DNA of 63,593 nucleotides from Asaia sp. W19 (GTDB lineage: Bacteria > Pseudomonadota > Alphaproteobacteria > Acetobacterales > Acetobacteraceae), in contig NZ_PNQZ01000020.1 of NCBI RefSeq assembly GCF_003994335.1, positions 1 through 63,593 on the forward strand, given 5' to 3'. A program made the translations under genes and the position numbers. The notes below the pieces were generated by a model. It was given only the letters and a program-made list of their open reading frames with translations. It did no database searches and was not told the DNA's origin. Below, one piece after another: positions 16,409-24,917 of this stretch. Each line of letters opens with the position of its first letter. Positions within the stretch are counted from its first letter, which is position 1.

Positions 16409-17421
16409 AGCCCCAGCGCCACCAGCGCATCGATGGTCGATCGATCGATGATCTGCATCTTTGGAGCAAGAATGCTGCGCTGCGCCGGATCGACCTGCAA
16501 GGCACCGATATCGGTCAGGTCCATACCGTTGGTGATGGGCTTGCCGGTCGCCATCATCATGCCCAGACGCACCAAGGTCTGCCCGGCCAGAAGCGGGTTC
16601 CAGATATAGCCACAGCGTATCGCGCCGGAGCGCACATATTTCGCCCCCTGCCCCGGAGAGAACGGTCCGACCACCGAAACGCTTCTGATCTTGCCACGTG
16701 CATCGACCGCACGCGCGGCCCCGATCGGCCCCTGCGACCCGAAAGCAAGCACCCCGGTCAGATCGGGATGAGCGCGCAACTGGTCCATGACGGTGCGATA
16801 ACTGTCATCCACGCTTTCACCGCAGCCAAAACGATCCCCGATCAGATGCATGTCGGGATATCGGGCCTTCTGCAGCGCGATAGCCGCATCGGCGCGCATC
16901 TTGTGCTGGGGAACGGTCAAAGACCCGACAATGATGATGTACCCCCCCTTGCCGCCTGTCGCCTTTGCCAGCGCCTCCATATGGCGTTCGCCATCCGCAG
17001 CAGGAGTCGTGAATTCGAGATCCCACTCCGCGCCCTGCTGGCCGGGGCTTTCATGGCTGATCACATGAATACCCGCCGCACGCGCGCGCTGCAGAACCGG
17101 CACCAGTGAACTGGCATCATTGGGCACGACACCGATCACATCGACCTTGCGGGCGATCAGATCCTCGATGGCACTGACCTGCTGGGCGGCATCGGCCTGG
17201 GTGGGACCAATCATCCAGGCATTGCAGCCGGTCTCCTTGCCCGCGCTCTGGATACCGCGCTCCATGGCGTTGAACCACGGGATGCCGCCAATCTTGGCGA
17301 CGATGGCAATTTTTGTCTGGGCCGCTTCGGCATGGGCACCGGAGAAGCGCGCGGAAGCGAAGGGAGAGAGAGCGGTCAGGCTGGCGGCGACGCCCATGAA
17401 ACCGCGGCGGGAAAGGGTCAT
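16405..17421 (-). CDS. Periplasmic sugar-binding protein (RhaS/LsrB-like)
   Basis: 338-residue substrate-binding protein of the periplasmic-binding-protein family 2 (DUF-like Peripla_BP_4). The N-terminus has a Tat-type SRRGFMG followed by a hydrophobic stretch and a cleavage site near SGAHAEA. The mature start TKIAIVAKIGGIPWFNAMERGIQ and the segments ISAIEDLIARKVDVIGVVPNDA and GSQGPIGAARAVD are typical of the rhamnose/autoinducer-2 binding group. It follows the epimerase gene after an 83-base gap that contains a stable hairpin, an arrangement often linked to higher expression of the binding protein. The neighbouring D-tagatose 3-epimerase-like enzyme suggests a ketose or related rare sugar as ligand. 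Confidence 0.9.
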   Translation of the reverse strand: MTLSRRGFMGVAASLTALSPFASARFSGAHAEAAQTKIAIVAKIGGIPWFNAMERGIQSAGKETGCNAWMIGPTQADAAQQVSAIEDLIARKVDVIGVVPNDASSLVPVLQRARAAGIHVISHESPGQQGAEWDLEFTTPAADGERHMEALAKATGGKGGYIIIVGSLTVPQHKMRADAAIALQKARYPDMHLIGDRFGCGESVDDSYRTVMDQLRAHPDLTGVLAFGSQGPIGAARAVDARGKIRSVSVVGPFSPGQGAKYVRSGAIRCGYIWNPLLAGQTLVRLGMMMATGKPITNGMDLTDIGALQVDPAQRSILAPKMQIIDRSTIDALVALGL

Positions 17422-17440
17422 GATTTCGACCTTTTCAGAG

Positions 17441-17474
17441 CGTCACGGGGCGTCGTCGGGACACCCGCGTGACG
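17441..17474 (-). other. Intercistronic hairpin upstream of the binding-protein gene
   Basis: CGTCAC-GGG pairs with CCC-(GC)-GTGACG across the 83-base gap between the epimerase and binding-protein genes. No T-run follows, so it is more likely an mRNA stability element than a full terminator. Confidence 0.4.
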
Positions 17475-17503
17475 GGATGGGATTCGGGAGAAGAGCCGCG
17501 CGT

Positions 17504-18385
17504 TCAGCGCTTCTGGCGACCGAGCGCTTCGCGTGCCGATTTCATCTGCACATCAGTGAAGGCCTTGGCATGGGCCGCGAGATCACGGCTGTCCTCCCAG
17601 AGATTGCGCCAGATGCCCAGAATCCCTTCGAGCGGTTGACCGACCACCGCAGAGGAGAAGGATTCGAAAGTGATCGGCCCCTGATACTGGATGCTCTCCA
17701 GCGCGCGGAAGATGCTCGGAAAATCCACCGAGCCCGAGCCGAGATAGCCGCGATGCGAATCCCCGGTATGAAAATAGCCCAGCAGATCGCCTGCCTCCCT
17801 GATGGCCTCGGCAGAATCCGCTTCCTCGATATTCATGTGATAGCAATCGAGGTGCAGTTTCACATTGGGCATCTCGACGCGTTTCACATAGGCAATGGCC
17901 TGGCGTGCCGTATTGAGCACATTGGACTCGTAGCGATTGACCACTTCCATGCCCAGCGTAATGCCGCTGGCCTGCGCCTTTTCAGCGACGCGACGCACCA
18001 CCTCGATAGAGCCGCGCACGCCCTCTGCCGTCACCGGCGTCGCGTATTTCTGGAAAGCGGAATAGAGAATGCCGCAGACATGGGTCGCCCCGACATCCCG
18101 GGCGAGGGAAATGGCATCGAGCAGATGCGCCTCTCCCCGACGGATACGCTCGGGGTCGCCCGAGGAGATATCCATATCGGCGGTCAGGCCGAAGGACATG
18201 GTGATGCCAAGACGATTGGCCTCGAGTTCGCGCAGCGTTGCGGGCACGTCGAAAGCCTTGAGGTCCATGGTCGAGGCCTCGATCAGATCGTAGCCGAGTT
18301 CCGCCGTCGAGCGGATGGCCATGGCGGCGTCTTCAGGCGTCCAGCCAGCGGTCCAGACAAATGCGTGGAGTCCGAGCTTGTTCAT
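17504..18385 (-). CDS. Sugar 3-epimerase of the D-tagatose/D-allulose 3-epimerase family
   Basis: 293-residue TIM-barrel isomerase expected to interconvert ketoses at C3 in the cytoplasm using a divalent metal. E147 (GMEVVNRYE), D180 (LHLDCYH), H206 (YFHTGDSH) and E241 (TFESFS) have exactly the spacing of the metal-binding quartet of known D-tagatose 3-epimerases (E152, D185, H211, E246 in the prototype). The start at 18385 overlaps the LacI regulator stop by 4 bases (ATGA). It precedes the four ABC importer genes, so it probably acts on the imported sugar or its first metabolite. L-ribulose, D-allulose or D-tagatose are all possible; the exact substrate cannot be read. Confidence 0.87.
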   Translation of the reverse strand: MNKLGLHAFVWTAGWTPEDAAMAIRSTAELGYDLIEASTMDLKAFDVPATLRELEANRLGITMSFGLTADMDISSGDPERIRRGEAHLLDAISLARDVGATHVCGILYSAFQKYATPVTAEGVRGSIEVVRRVAEKAQASGITLGMEVVNRYESNVLNTARQAIAYVKRVEMPNVKLHLDCYHMNIEEADSAEAIREAGDLLGYFHTGDSHRGYLGSGSVDFPSIFRALESIQYQGPITFESFSSAVVGQPLEGILGIWRNLWEDSRDLAAHAKAFTDVQMKSAREALGRQKR

Positions 18386-19413
18386 GACAGGTTTCCTGTT
18401 CTGGGGGGTGCGGTCGACCCGCGCACCACCAGCGTGCAGGCCAGTCTGACCTGCAGGGGGGCAGTGCTTTCGCCCGCAATACGCAGCATGAGGCGCGACC
18501 AGCCCTCGGCGCCCAGCGCATCCACCGGCTGGCAGATGGCGGTAATGGGCGGCAGGGTGGCACGCATCCATGCATAATCGTCGTACCCGACAAGCGACAT
18601 GTCACCGGGTACGGCGTATCCGCTCTGGTGCAGGCAACGCAGTGCCCCCAGAGTGATGGAATTGGTCAGGGCGATCACGGCGCTCGGCGCGTTCGCACCG
18701 GCAAGCGCTTCGGTCAGGCCGGGCGGCCCGTCCTCGAAATGATGACCGACTTCAAGAACACGCGGTTCGGGAAGACCAGCCCGTGCGCAATAGGCCAGAA
18801 TACCTGCGCAGCGTTCGCGGATATTCGCCAGGGAAAGCGTGGTGGCCACGACGAGCATATGACGATGACCGAGCCCGGCGAGATGCGCCGCGATTTCGGT
18901 TGCTGCCTGCTCGTTATCAACGGCCACCGTATCAGCTGCGCTGGCACCGGGCAGGCGGTCCAGAACGACATAGGGCACGCCTGAGGCGTCGAGCAGCCCT
19001 GCATCGGCAAAACGATCGTCATTGGGCAGAACGATCATACCCGCCGGTCGCCATGACAGAAGCGCCTTCAGACGGGATGAAGCCAGCGCGCTATCCTCGC
19101 CAGCACTGGCCACGATGATGTCGTAGCCGTCGCGACGGGCGCAATTTTCGATACTCGCGATGATCGCAGTAAAGAAAGGATTATCGAGGCTGGGCACGAG
19201 CACGCCGACGATCCTGTTGCGCCCCTCGCGCAGCTGCATGGCGGCACGATTAGGCAGATAGCCGAGTGTATCGATCGTCTTCTCGACACGCGCACGAACG
19301 GCATCGGATACATTCTTGCGGCCACGCACGACGTTGGACACGGTAGCAACGGACACCCCCGCAGCTTCAGCGACATGACGTATCGATACCTTGCCCGGCC
19401 TGCGTGGCATCAT
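18382..19413 (-). CDS. LacI-family transcriptional repressor
   Basis: 343-residue repressor. The N-terminal HTH and hinge helix are textbook (VSIRHVAEAAGVSVATVSNVVRGRKNVSDAVRARVEKTIDTLGY split over residues 9-52), followed by a sugar-binding core with IVGVLVPSLDNPFF and SLVGYDDYAWM. It is the first gene of the operon that encodes the 3-epimerase and the ABC importer, and a perfect 16-bp palindrome lies 11 bases upstream of its start codon, so autoregulation of the whole operon is likely. The start is ATG 19413 (a second ATG follows at once), with GGGAGCG as ribosome binding site. Confidence 0.93.
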   Translation of the reverse strand: MMPRRPGKVSIRHVAEAAGVSVATVSNVVRGRKNVSDAVRARVEKTIDTLGYLPNRAAMQLREGRNRIVGVLVPSLDNPFFTAIIASIENCARRDGYDIIVASAGEDSALASSRLKALLSWRPAGMIVLPNDDRFADAGLLDASGVPYVVLDRLPGASAADTVAVDNEQAATEIAAHLAGLGHRHMLVVATTLSLANIRERCAGILAYCARAGLPEPRVLEVGHHFEDGPPGLTEALAGANAPSAVIALTNSITLGALRCLHQSGYAVPGDMSLVGYDDYAWMRATLPPITAICQPVDALGAEGWSRLMLRIAGESTAPLQVRLACTLVVRGSTAPPRTGNLS

Positions 19414-19423
19414 CGCTCCCGTT

Positions 19424-19439
19424 AGTTAAACGTTTAACT
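19424..19439. promoter_or_regulatory. LacI-type operator
   Basis: Perfect 16-bp palindrome AGTTAAACGTTTAACT with a central CG, the hallmark of LacI/GalR-family operators. It sits 11 bases upstream of the LacI gene start, directly in front of its ribosome binding site. Confidence 0.85.
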
Positions 19440-19562
19440 TGCGAGAGCGAGGTAAGATGACTTTCGCATTTCAGGGAAATGACATTTTCGTCACCTTAAC
19501 GCCTCGCCAGGGTCCGGCGTCGCCTTCCAACGGCGCGATCGGCATGGCTCAGAGGCCTGATG

Positions 19563-20417
19563 TCACGCGACCGAGACCTCGCCCGGCAGAATATCTCGAA
19601 CGAAAGTCAGGGAGTCGCTGATCCTTTCTTCGATATAGGCCAGCTCGAGACGCCGCACCCTGCGCCAGGGCGCAGCATCGATACCCCGGCGCATACGCAA
19701 GGGAAGTTCCACCGCGAAAGGCAGCGCAGAGACTTCAGCGAGCAGAGCCAGACATTCGGCATCCCGACTCCCCCCTGCTCCCAACGCATGGAAGCTCCAG
19801 CCATCCTCATGACGGCGCACATTCTTGATATGGCAATGCGCACAGGCGGGCAGCGCATCGCGCATCTCCGCTACCGGATCGCAACTGGCGTCATGACTGG
19901 GCAGATTGCCCGGATCGAAGTTGAGTCCAACCCATGGAGAGCCAATCCTGCTCACCAGGGCTTTTCCCTGCTCTCCGGTATTGATCAGGCTGGGCTGGCC
20001 ATCACCCGGATTTTCCAGCGCAATCACGATTCCGGCTTTTTCAGCATGGGCACCAAGCGTTTCCATGTTGCGAAAGAATTGTGCTTCATGTGCAGCGACC
20101 GCCGCATTCGTATTGATGATACTGGCGCCGATACCCGCAGCGAAATCGATACGATTCCGGAATATATCAATGGAGTCCGGCATCCCCAGATCGATATGGG
20201 ACGACATCGCCAGACACCCGATCCCGGCATCATGAAGCGCGCGTCGATAAGCGCAAGCGCGGCCCTGGCTGAAAGCCGATTCATCGAACGGCTCGGTATA
20301 GCCGACGATATAGGCTGGCTCGACATGGGTGACGCCACAGCGCGCGAGGCTCTCGAGCATGACTGGCAGTTCCCACCCGTCATAGGGTGCGGCACTGAAG
20401 GAAATAATCCGACTCAT
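19563..20417 (-). CDS. Sugar phosphate isomerase/epimerase (AP endonuclease 2-like TIM barrel)
   Basis: 284-residue TIM-barrel protein of the xylose-isomerase-like superfamily. Likely metal ligands are E135 (ALENPGDG), D168 (LNFDPGN) and H196 (HCHIKNV). It starts at ATG 20417, overlapping the stop of the lactate-permease-like gene by 4 bases (ATGA), so the upstream extension of the open frame is a shadow. It ends a cassette of SDR dehydrogenase, LldP-like permease and isomerase, which resembles the layout of pathways for short acid sugars or hydroxy acids, where such TIM barrels act as hydroxypyruvate-isomerase-like or epimerase enzymes. It differs clearly from the D-tagatose-3-epimerase-like protein at 17504-18385. 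Confidence 0.75.
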   Translation of the reverse strand: MSRIISFSAAPYDGWELPVMLESLARCGVTHVEPAYIVGYTEPFDESAFSQGRACAYRRALHDAGIGCLAMSSHIDLGMPDSIDIFRNRIDFAAGIGASIINTNAAVAAHEAQFFRNMETLGAHAEKAGIVIALENPGDGQPSLINTGEQGKALVSRIGSPWVGLNFDPGNLPSHDASCDPVAEMRDALPACAHCHIKNVRRHEDGWSFHALGAGGSRDAECLALLAEVSALPFAVELPLRMRRGIDAAPWRRVRRLELAYIEERISDSLTFVRDILPGEVSVA

Positions 20418-22030
20418 GGAACAGGCTCCGCAGGCAGGGAGGGGACCACCCATCCGCTGATGAAAGGAAGGGACTGAAAAAGGCTGATCGCGCACATCAG
20501 CATGAGCAATCCAAGACTCCAGAAAATGACCCGACGGAGGATTGCCGCCTCCTTGCCAACCAGGGAAACCGTGGCACTGGCCACTGCCAGACTCTGGACA
20601 CTGATCGCCTTGGCCACGACGCCACCAGAAGAATTGGACGCCGCTGCAAGAACGGGCGACATGCCGACACCCTGTGCAGCCGTCGTCTGCAAGCCACCGA
20701 AAAGGACATTGGACGAGGAATCCGAACCGGTCAGCGCGGCGCCAATCCAACCGATCAATGGCGATACCAGCGCAAATCCGGTGGGACCGAGCGTCGCCAG
20801 AAGAAGACCCATTGTGCGTGTCTGACCGGACAGATTGGCGACGAAGGCCAGAGCGAAAATCGCCGCCACCGTGATCACGGCATGGCGTATCTGATAGGCC
20901 GCATCCCGATAGGCCCGCAGAGCCAGACGTGGAGAGAGGCGCAGAACAAGCATCGTGATCACGCCAGACAAAAGGAGCAGTGTGCCTGTCGTCTCAAGAA
21001 GCGGCAGTTTGAAGCGCGTCGCTATAGCCGCACCGTCGGGCGACAGAATGGCAAGGCCCGGCCAGTCGAAACTGACAGTGGCTACGGCCAGAACCCGCGT
21101 GAGCGCGGGAATCTGCGCGAGCGAGAAAACCAGGATGATGATCCCGTAAGGCGCCAGTGCCTGCGCCATACGCCGCAGATCGATTGCGTTCTCTCTCGTC
21201 ATTTCCGGCTCGTGCATGCCATTGGGCGCGAGACGCACCGTTGCGACCAGCACAGCCGAGGCGACAAGCGCGGCGATCACATCGGCCAGCTTGACCGAGA
21301 GATAATTCGATACGGCGAATTGCGTGAACCCGAAGGATAATCCGGCGAGAAAGGCGATACGCCAATGCGCGCGCAGGGCTCTGCGTCCGCCCACGAGGAT
21401 CAGCAGGATGAACGGAATGAGCATGGCCAGGATGGGCGTCTGGCGCCCGACCATGGCGCCCAGTGTGGTCACCGGCAGGCCTGTTGCCGAAGAGAGGGCG
21501 ATAATCGGAAGCGCAAGGGTGCCGAAGGCAACCGGCACTGAATCGGCGAGGAGCGTGCAGATGGCCGCCTGCATGGGAGGAAGACCGATTGCCACGAGCA
21601 TGGCCGAACAGATGGCGACCGGAGCGCCCGCCCCGATCAGTCCTTCAAGCAATCCGCCGAACCCGAAGGCGATGAGGAGCATCTGTACGGGAGGCGCACC
21701 CGCCATACTGGCAAAAACCTGACCGAGCGCCTCGAAATGCCCGCTTCTGACCGTGAGTTCGTAAAGCCAGATGGCATTCAGAATGACCCAGGCTACCGAA
21801 ATCAGACCGAATGCCCCGCCATAGGCGGCGATATTGAGCGACTGGACAGGGGCGACCCCGTATACCGCAAGGGCAATCAGCAGCGCTGCCGCCAGCGCTG
21901 CCAGGGTGGCGCGCTCGGCCCGCCAGCCGAGACATCCGAGAAGAATAAACAGGAGCAGGATCGGGAGGATCGCGATCGCAGACGACCAGACGAGCGACCC
22001 CAGCAGGGGCGCCGTGACCTGATGAACCAT
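20414..22030 (-). CDS. L-lactate permease family transporter (LldP/GlcA-like)
   Basis: 538-residue inner-membrane protein with about 13 hydrophobic segments. The family-specific loops GFGGLLEGLIGAGAPVAI, TGSDSSSNVLFGGLQTTAAQ and AASNSSGGVVAKAISVQSLAVA are all present, so a 2-hydroxy-acid:H+ symporter is likely. Genes around it encode an SDR dehydrogenase and a TIM-barrel isomerase and no lactate dehydrogenase, so the substrate is probably a different hydroxy acid or acid sugar. A 130-base gap separates it from the SDR gene; the downstream gene overlaps by 4 bases. Confidence 0.88.
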   Translation of the reverse strand: MVHQVTAPLLGSLVWSSAIAILPILLLFILLGCLGWRAERATLAALAAALLIALAVYGVAPVQSLNIAAYGGAFGLISVAWVILNAIWLYELTVRSGHFEALGQVFASMAGAPPVQMLLIAFGFGGLLEGLIGAGAPVAICSAMLVAIGLPPMQAAICTLLADSVPVAFGTLALPIIALSSATGLPVTTLGAMVGRQTPILAMLIPFILLILVGGRRALRAHWRIAFLAGLSFGFTQFAVSNYLSVKLADVIAALVASAVLVATVRLAPNGMHEPEMTRENAIDLRRMAQALAPYGIIILVFSLAQIPALTRVLAVATVSFDWPGLAILSPDGAAIATRFKLPLLETTGTLLLLSGVITMLVLRLSPRLALRAYRDAAYQIRHAVITVAAIFALAFVANLSGQTRTMGLLLATLGPTGFALVSPLIGWIGAALTGSDSSSNVLFGGLQTTAAQGVGMSPVLAAASNSSGGVVAKAISVQSLAVASATVSLVGKEAAILRRVIFWSLGLLMLMCAISLFQSLPFISGWVVPSLPAEPVP

Positions 22031-22160
22031 TGTACCGGTTCTCCAGCTTTTCGTGGGAGCGGGTAAGCGTCACACGTTTTCGCGGAACGCTCTTCCCGCG
22101 CTGAGGTCACACCTCCATTCAGCCACGCAGAGCGATGGCGGCATGACCCGATCGCATCAC

Positions 22161-22922
22161 CTAATGGATGTGCGATCCGCCATTGATGTCCCAGGTCGCA
22201 CCCGTGACATAGGAGGTTTCGGGGCGACACAGATAGGCAATCACATCCGCCACGTCGTCCGTATTCCCTGATCGTCCCATGGGCACATCCGCGATCAGCT
22301 TGGCCTTGCGCTCTGGGTCGAGTTTACCTGCCGTGATGTCCGTATCGATCAGACCGGGAGCGACCGAATTGACCGTAATCCCGAATGGCCCGGCCTCTCG
22401 GGCGAGCGCTCTGGCAAAGCCCAGAAGACCTGCCTTGGCGGCGGAATAGGCAACGGCTCCGAAGACACCGCCACCGCGCTCGGCAGAAACCGAAGACAGC
22501 ATGACGATCCGGCCAAAGCGGCGGTCCATCATGCCGCCGATCACGGCGCGGGTTACCAGAAACGCACCACGGACATTGATATCCATGACACGAGTCCATT
22601 CCGCCTCCGTAACGTCATAAAAGCGGATGGGAGACGTGACGCCGGCATTATTGATGAGCGCCCCGATAGGCGGCAGTTCCTGCCCGATCTTCCCTACCGC
22701 CGAGGATACGGCCTCTGCCTGAGTGACGTCGCAGCCATAACCCCGGGCCTGTACCTTGTGGCTCTCGGCAATGGCGGCGGCAGTTCTCTGGGCGGCTGCC
22801 TCATCGATATCGAGAACGGCGATCGACCATCCCTGGGCCGCCAGCGCCTCCGCCGTACGGCGACCAATGCCACGCAGTGATCCAGCTCCTGTTACGATTG
22901 CTGTCTGATTGAGATTTTTCAT
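22161..22922 (-). CDS. Short-chain dehydrogenase/reductase
   Basis: 253-residue cytoplasmic NAD(P)-dependent oxidoreductase. The Rossmann motif appears as TGAGSLRGIGRRTAE, with NNAGVT, catalytic Ser (SSVSAERGG), YSAAK (YxxxK) and PGLIDTDI following in order. Asp in AVLDIDE at the end of beta2 favours NAD over NADP. It is the first gene of the minus-strand cassette with the lactate-permease-like transporter and TIM-barrel isomerase, downstream of a palindromic operator candidate at 23012-23025, so it probably oxidises the imported hydroxy acid or its sugar relative. FabG-like annotation would be misleading here, because no fatty acid genes are near. Confidence 0.85.
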   Translation of the reverse strand: MKNLNQTAIVTGAGSLRGIGRRTAEALAAQGWSIAVLDIDEAAAQRTAAAIAESHKVQARGYGCDVTQAEAVSSAVGKIGQELPPIGALINNAGVTSPIRFYDVTEAEWTRVMDINVRGAFLVTRAVIGGMMDRRFGRIVMLSSVSAERGGGVFGAVAYSAAKAGLLGFARALAREAGPFGITVNSVAPGLIDTDITAGKLDPERKAKLIADVPMGRSGNTDDVADVIAYLCRPETSYVTGATWDINGGSHIH

Positions 22923-23011
22923 AGCGATGAAACCTATTTCCGCTCATGCGCATCAAACCGCACTTCTGTAGCGGTACGATCAATGCACAATAAAACAAGT
23001 TAACTGTTCAA

Positions 23012-23025
23012 ATTGTTCGAACAAT
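23012..23025. promoter_or_regulatory. Palindromic operator candidate upstream of the SDR cassette
   Basis: Perfect 14-bp palindrome ATTGTTCGAACAAT about 90 bases upstream of the SDR start codon. No regulator gene is adjacent, so the binding protein (a GntR- or LacI-like factor, for example) is unknown. Confidence 0.55.
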
Positions 23026-23119
23026 CAATAAGTAATCGTCCGATCAAAAATCCTGATCGTCCCTTTTACTGGACTTCCAACCGGTAAAACACATTTCTTG
23101 TGAGAGATATCAAACTAAT

Positions 23120-23135
23120 TGTGATTTGTATCACG
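23120..23135. promoter_or_regulatory. CRP-like binding site
   Basis: TGTGA-N6-TCACG (TGTGATTTGTATCACG) matches the CRP/FNR-superfamily half-site pattern at 9 of 10 conserved positions. It lies about 185 bases upstream of the OprB start and could control the porin, the SDR cassette or both. Confidence 0.55.
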
Positions 23136-23319
23136 CCTTTGTGCCATGTCGGGACGCAGTGCGACCGTTACGGTTCGCTCAGAAAATGATCGCTCTCGCA
23201 AGGATGCTGTTCGAGCAGGGAATGACCCGCCAGGACGCGTTCGCCAAAGCGAGTAGCCAATACCCGACCAACATCCTCACCTGTGACACCGCGCCCCCGA
23301 GACGCTGCGGAGAATTCTC

Positions 23320-24789
23320 ATGCTGTCGAAAAAAACTGCTGGTCCTGTCCTGGCCGTACTGGCCACCTTTCCCTGCATGGACATCGCCCGTGCCCAGACG
23401 ATCCAACAGGGCGAGGCGACCTATGATGCAGCAACCCGTGTCAACAAGCCGCTTCCTGCACATCCCTCAAGCAAGCCCGTTGTGCCCCCGTTCGAGCATC
23501 CTGACGCGCTTTTTCCCGACCCTGCGGGTGTTCTTTCCTGGTTGCGCAGCAAGGGGGTGGCCTTTCTCATGTCCACTACGAACGAATTTTCGGGCGCTGC
23601 TACGAAGCCTACCCCGGGTTTCAGCCAATATCGGCAAGGGGCAAGCGGTGCGGGTCAGGTCAATACCAGCCTGCACATGGACTGGTCCAAACTCGCCGGG
23701 ATTCCTGGCTTTGCGACGCACACCATTTTCACCAGCCGCTATGGCATGACCGGGAATCGCATGTTTGGTGACTGGCTGGGTCACTCATCAGAAATCTATG
23801 GCGGCGCAGGCAATGTCGTTTTGCACCTTGTCATGGCCTATGGCGAAGAGAACCTGCTCGGTGGACGGATCGCGATTGCCGGCGGCCGGGTTTCAGAACT
23901 CACTGATTTCTCGAGCTCACCGCTCTTCTGCAATTTCGTGAACAACTCCATTTGCGGCAGACCGCGCGCCGCAGCCGACAATGATTTCATCAGCCGTTAT
24001 CCGGCGGGTGTGTGGGGGGTGCGTTTCCGCGGGCGCCCCTCGCAATACACCTATGTCCAGACTGGCGTTTATTTTCCTGAGCGGAACATGTTCGGCCCTG
24101 AATATAACCGCTCTGGGTTCAAATTCAGCGGCGGCTCAGCCATTCGCGGTCAGTCGGTTCCCGTCGAGATGGGGTGGGAGCCCCGATTTGGGGCGCAGAA
24201 GGGCCTGCCGGGGCATTACAAGATCGGCGCGCGCCTGATGAATGTGCCTCTCGCCGACGTCTATGCGGATGATGACGGCAGGAGTTTTGCCTGGAGTCGG
24301 CGCTCGGCGCGACAACATCCCAGAAGCTGGGGGACCTGGTTCGAGGCTGACCAGAAAATCTGGGTGCCGCATCAGGCAGGTCACCCGGCCAGTGGGGACA
24401 GGGGAACGACAATTCTTGCCGGGTTCATTCTAAACGATAAACGGGTTTCCCTGCGTCACTGGCAAACCTATTTCGGCGTCGTCAATCGCGGGTTCATTGC
24501 CTCTCGTCCTGAGGATGCTCTCAATATCATCGGCATGTACGAAGCGATGTCACCCGGCGTCAGTGCGACCGAGGCCGCCTATCTGGACCAGGGTCTCATC
24601 GCCCGTCTTCCTTATCGGGCAACCGGGGTACAAACCCACGCTGCAGTCCTCGAGGCCAATTATCAGATACAGGTCATGCGCGGCGTCGCCATCGCGCCCG
24701 ATTATCAGATCTTCATCAACCCGAATGGCCAGAACAATCTGCGCACTGCCCATGTGTTCGGCTTCAAATCGACCGTCCAGATCTTCTGA
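23320..24789 (+). CDS. oprB: OprB-family carbohydrate-selective porin
   Basis: 489-residue outer-membrane porin for diffusion of monosaccharides. A signal peptide (residues about 1-26, ending ARAQ) precedes a Pro-rich segment and the barrel. Internal strands have alternating aromatic residues; LGGRIAIAGGRVSELTDF, FCNFVNNSICGRP with its two Cys, and the C-terminal strand ending FGFKSTVQIF are characteristic of OprB. The start ATG is preceded by GGAGA. A CRP-like site upstream fits catabolite-linked control. It stands alone on the plus strand between sugar cassettes, so it may serve as entry pore for their substrates. Confidence 0.88.
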   Translation: MLSKKTAGPVLAVLATFPCMDIARAQTIQQGEATYDAATRVNKPLPAHPSSKPVVPPFEHPDALFPDPAGVLSWLRSKGVAFLMSTTNEFSGAATKPTPGFSQYRQGASGAGQVNTSLHMDWSKLAGIPGFATHTIFTSRYGMTGNRMFGDWLGHSSEIYGGAGNVVLHLVMAYGEENLLGGRIAIAGGRVSELTDFSSSPLFCNFVNNSICGRPRAAADNDFISRYPAGVWGVRFRGRPSQYTYVQTGVYFPERNMFGPEYNRSGFKFSGGSAIRGQSVPVEMGWEPRFGAQKGLPGHYKIGARLMNVPLADVYADDDGRSFAWSRRSARQHPRSWGTWFEADQKIWVPHQAGHPASGDRGTTILAGFILNDKRVSLRHWQTYFGVVNRGFIASRPEDALNIIGMYEAMSPGVSATEAAYLDQGLIARLPYRATGVQTHAAVLEANYQIQVMRGVAIAPDYQIFINPNGQNNLRTAHVFGFKSTVQIF

Positions 24790-24917
24790 CTCCCCCCCAC
24801 CTGCGTAACAATGCGCCGAATTTCTGCTGCTATCGGCCGCCACTTCCCGCTATCGGCCCCTGTCAGATACGCCGTTCGACACAGCACGCGCTGCGCAAGA
24901 ATTCAGAGAGAAACCAC

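Larger units (their letters stand above)
22923..23319. other. Divergent regulatory region between the SDR cassette and the OprB porin
   Basis: About 400 bases, AT-rich between 22985 and 23125, with a 14-bp palindrome and a CRP-like site listed separately. No supported coding sequence lies inside: a forward frame opens at 23126 but has no family motif and no ribosome binding site. Confidence 0.6.

Noticed and set aside
23006..23018. Alphaproteobacterial LexA box (GTTC-N7-GTTC) upstream of the SDR gene
   Set aside because: The two GTTC elements are separated by 5 bases, not 7, and the surrounding sequence is better explained by the 14-bp palindrome.
23126..23749. Forward open frame overlapping the OprB gene
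   Set aside because: It lies in a different frame over the porin gene, has no ribosome binding site, and its C-terminal part is the arginine-rich shadow of the porin.
24860..24917. Attachment site or insertion scar after the OprB gene
   Set aside because: A GCTATCGGCC direct repeat about 20 bases apart was seen at 24830-24857, but there is no integrase, tRNA or inverted repeat to support a mobile element.
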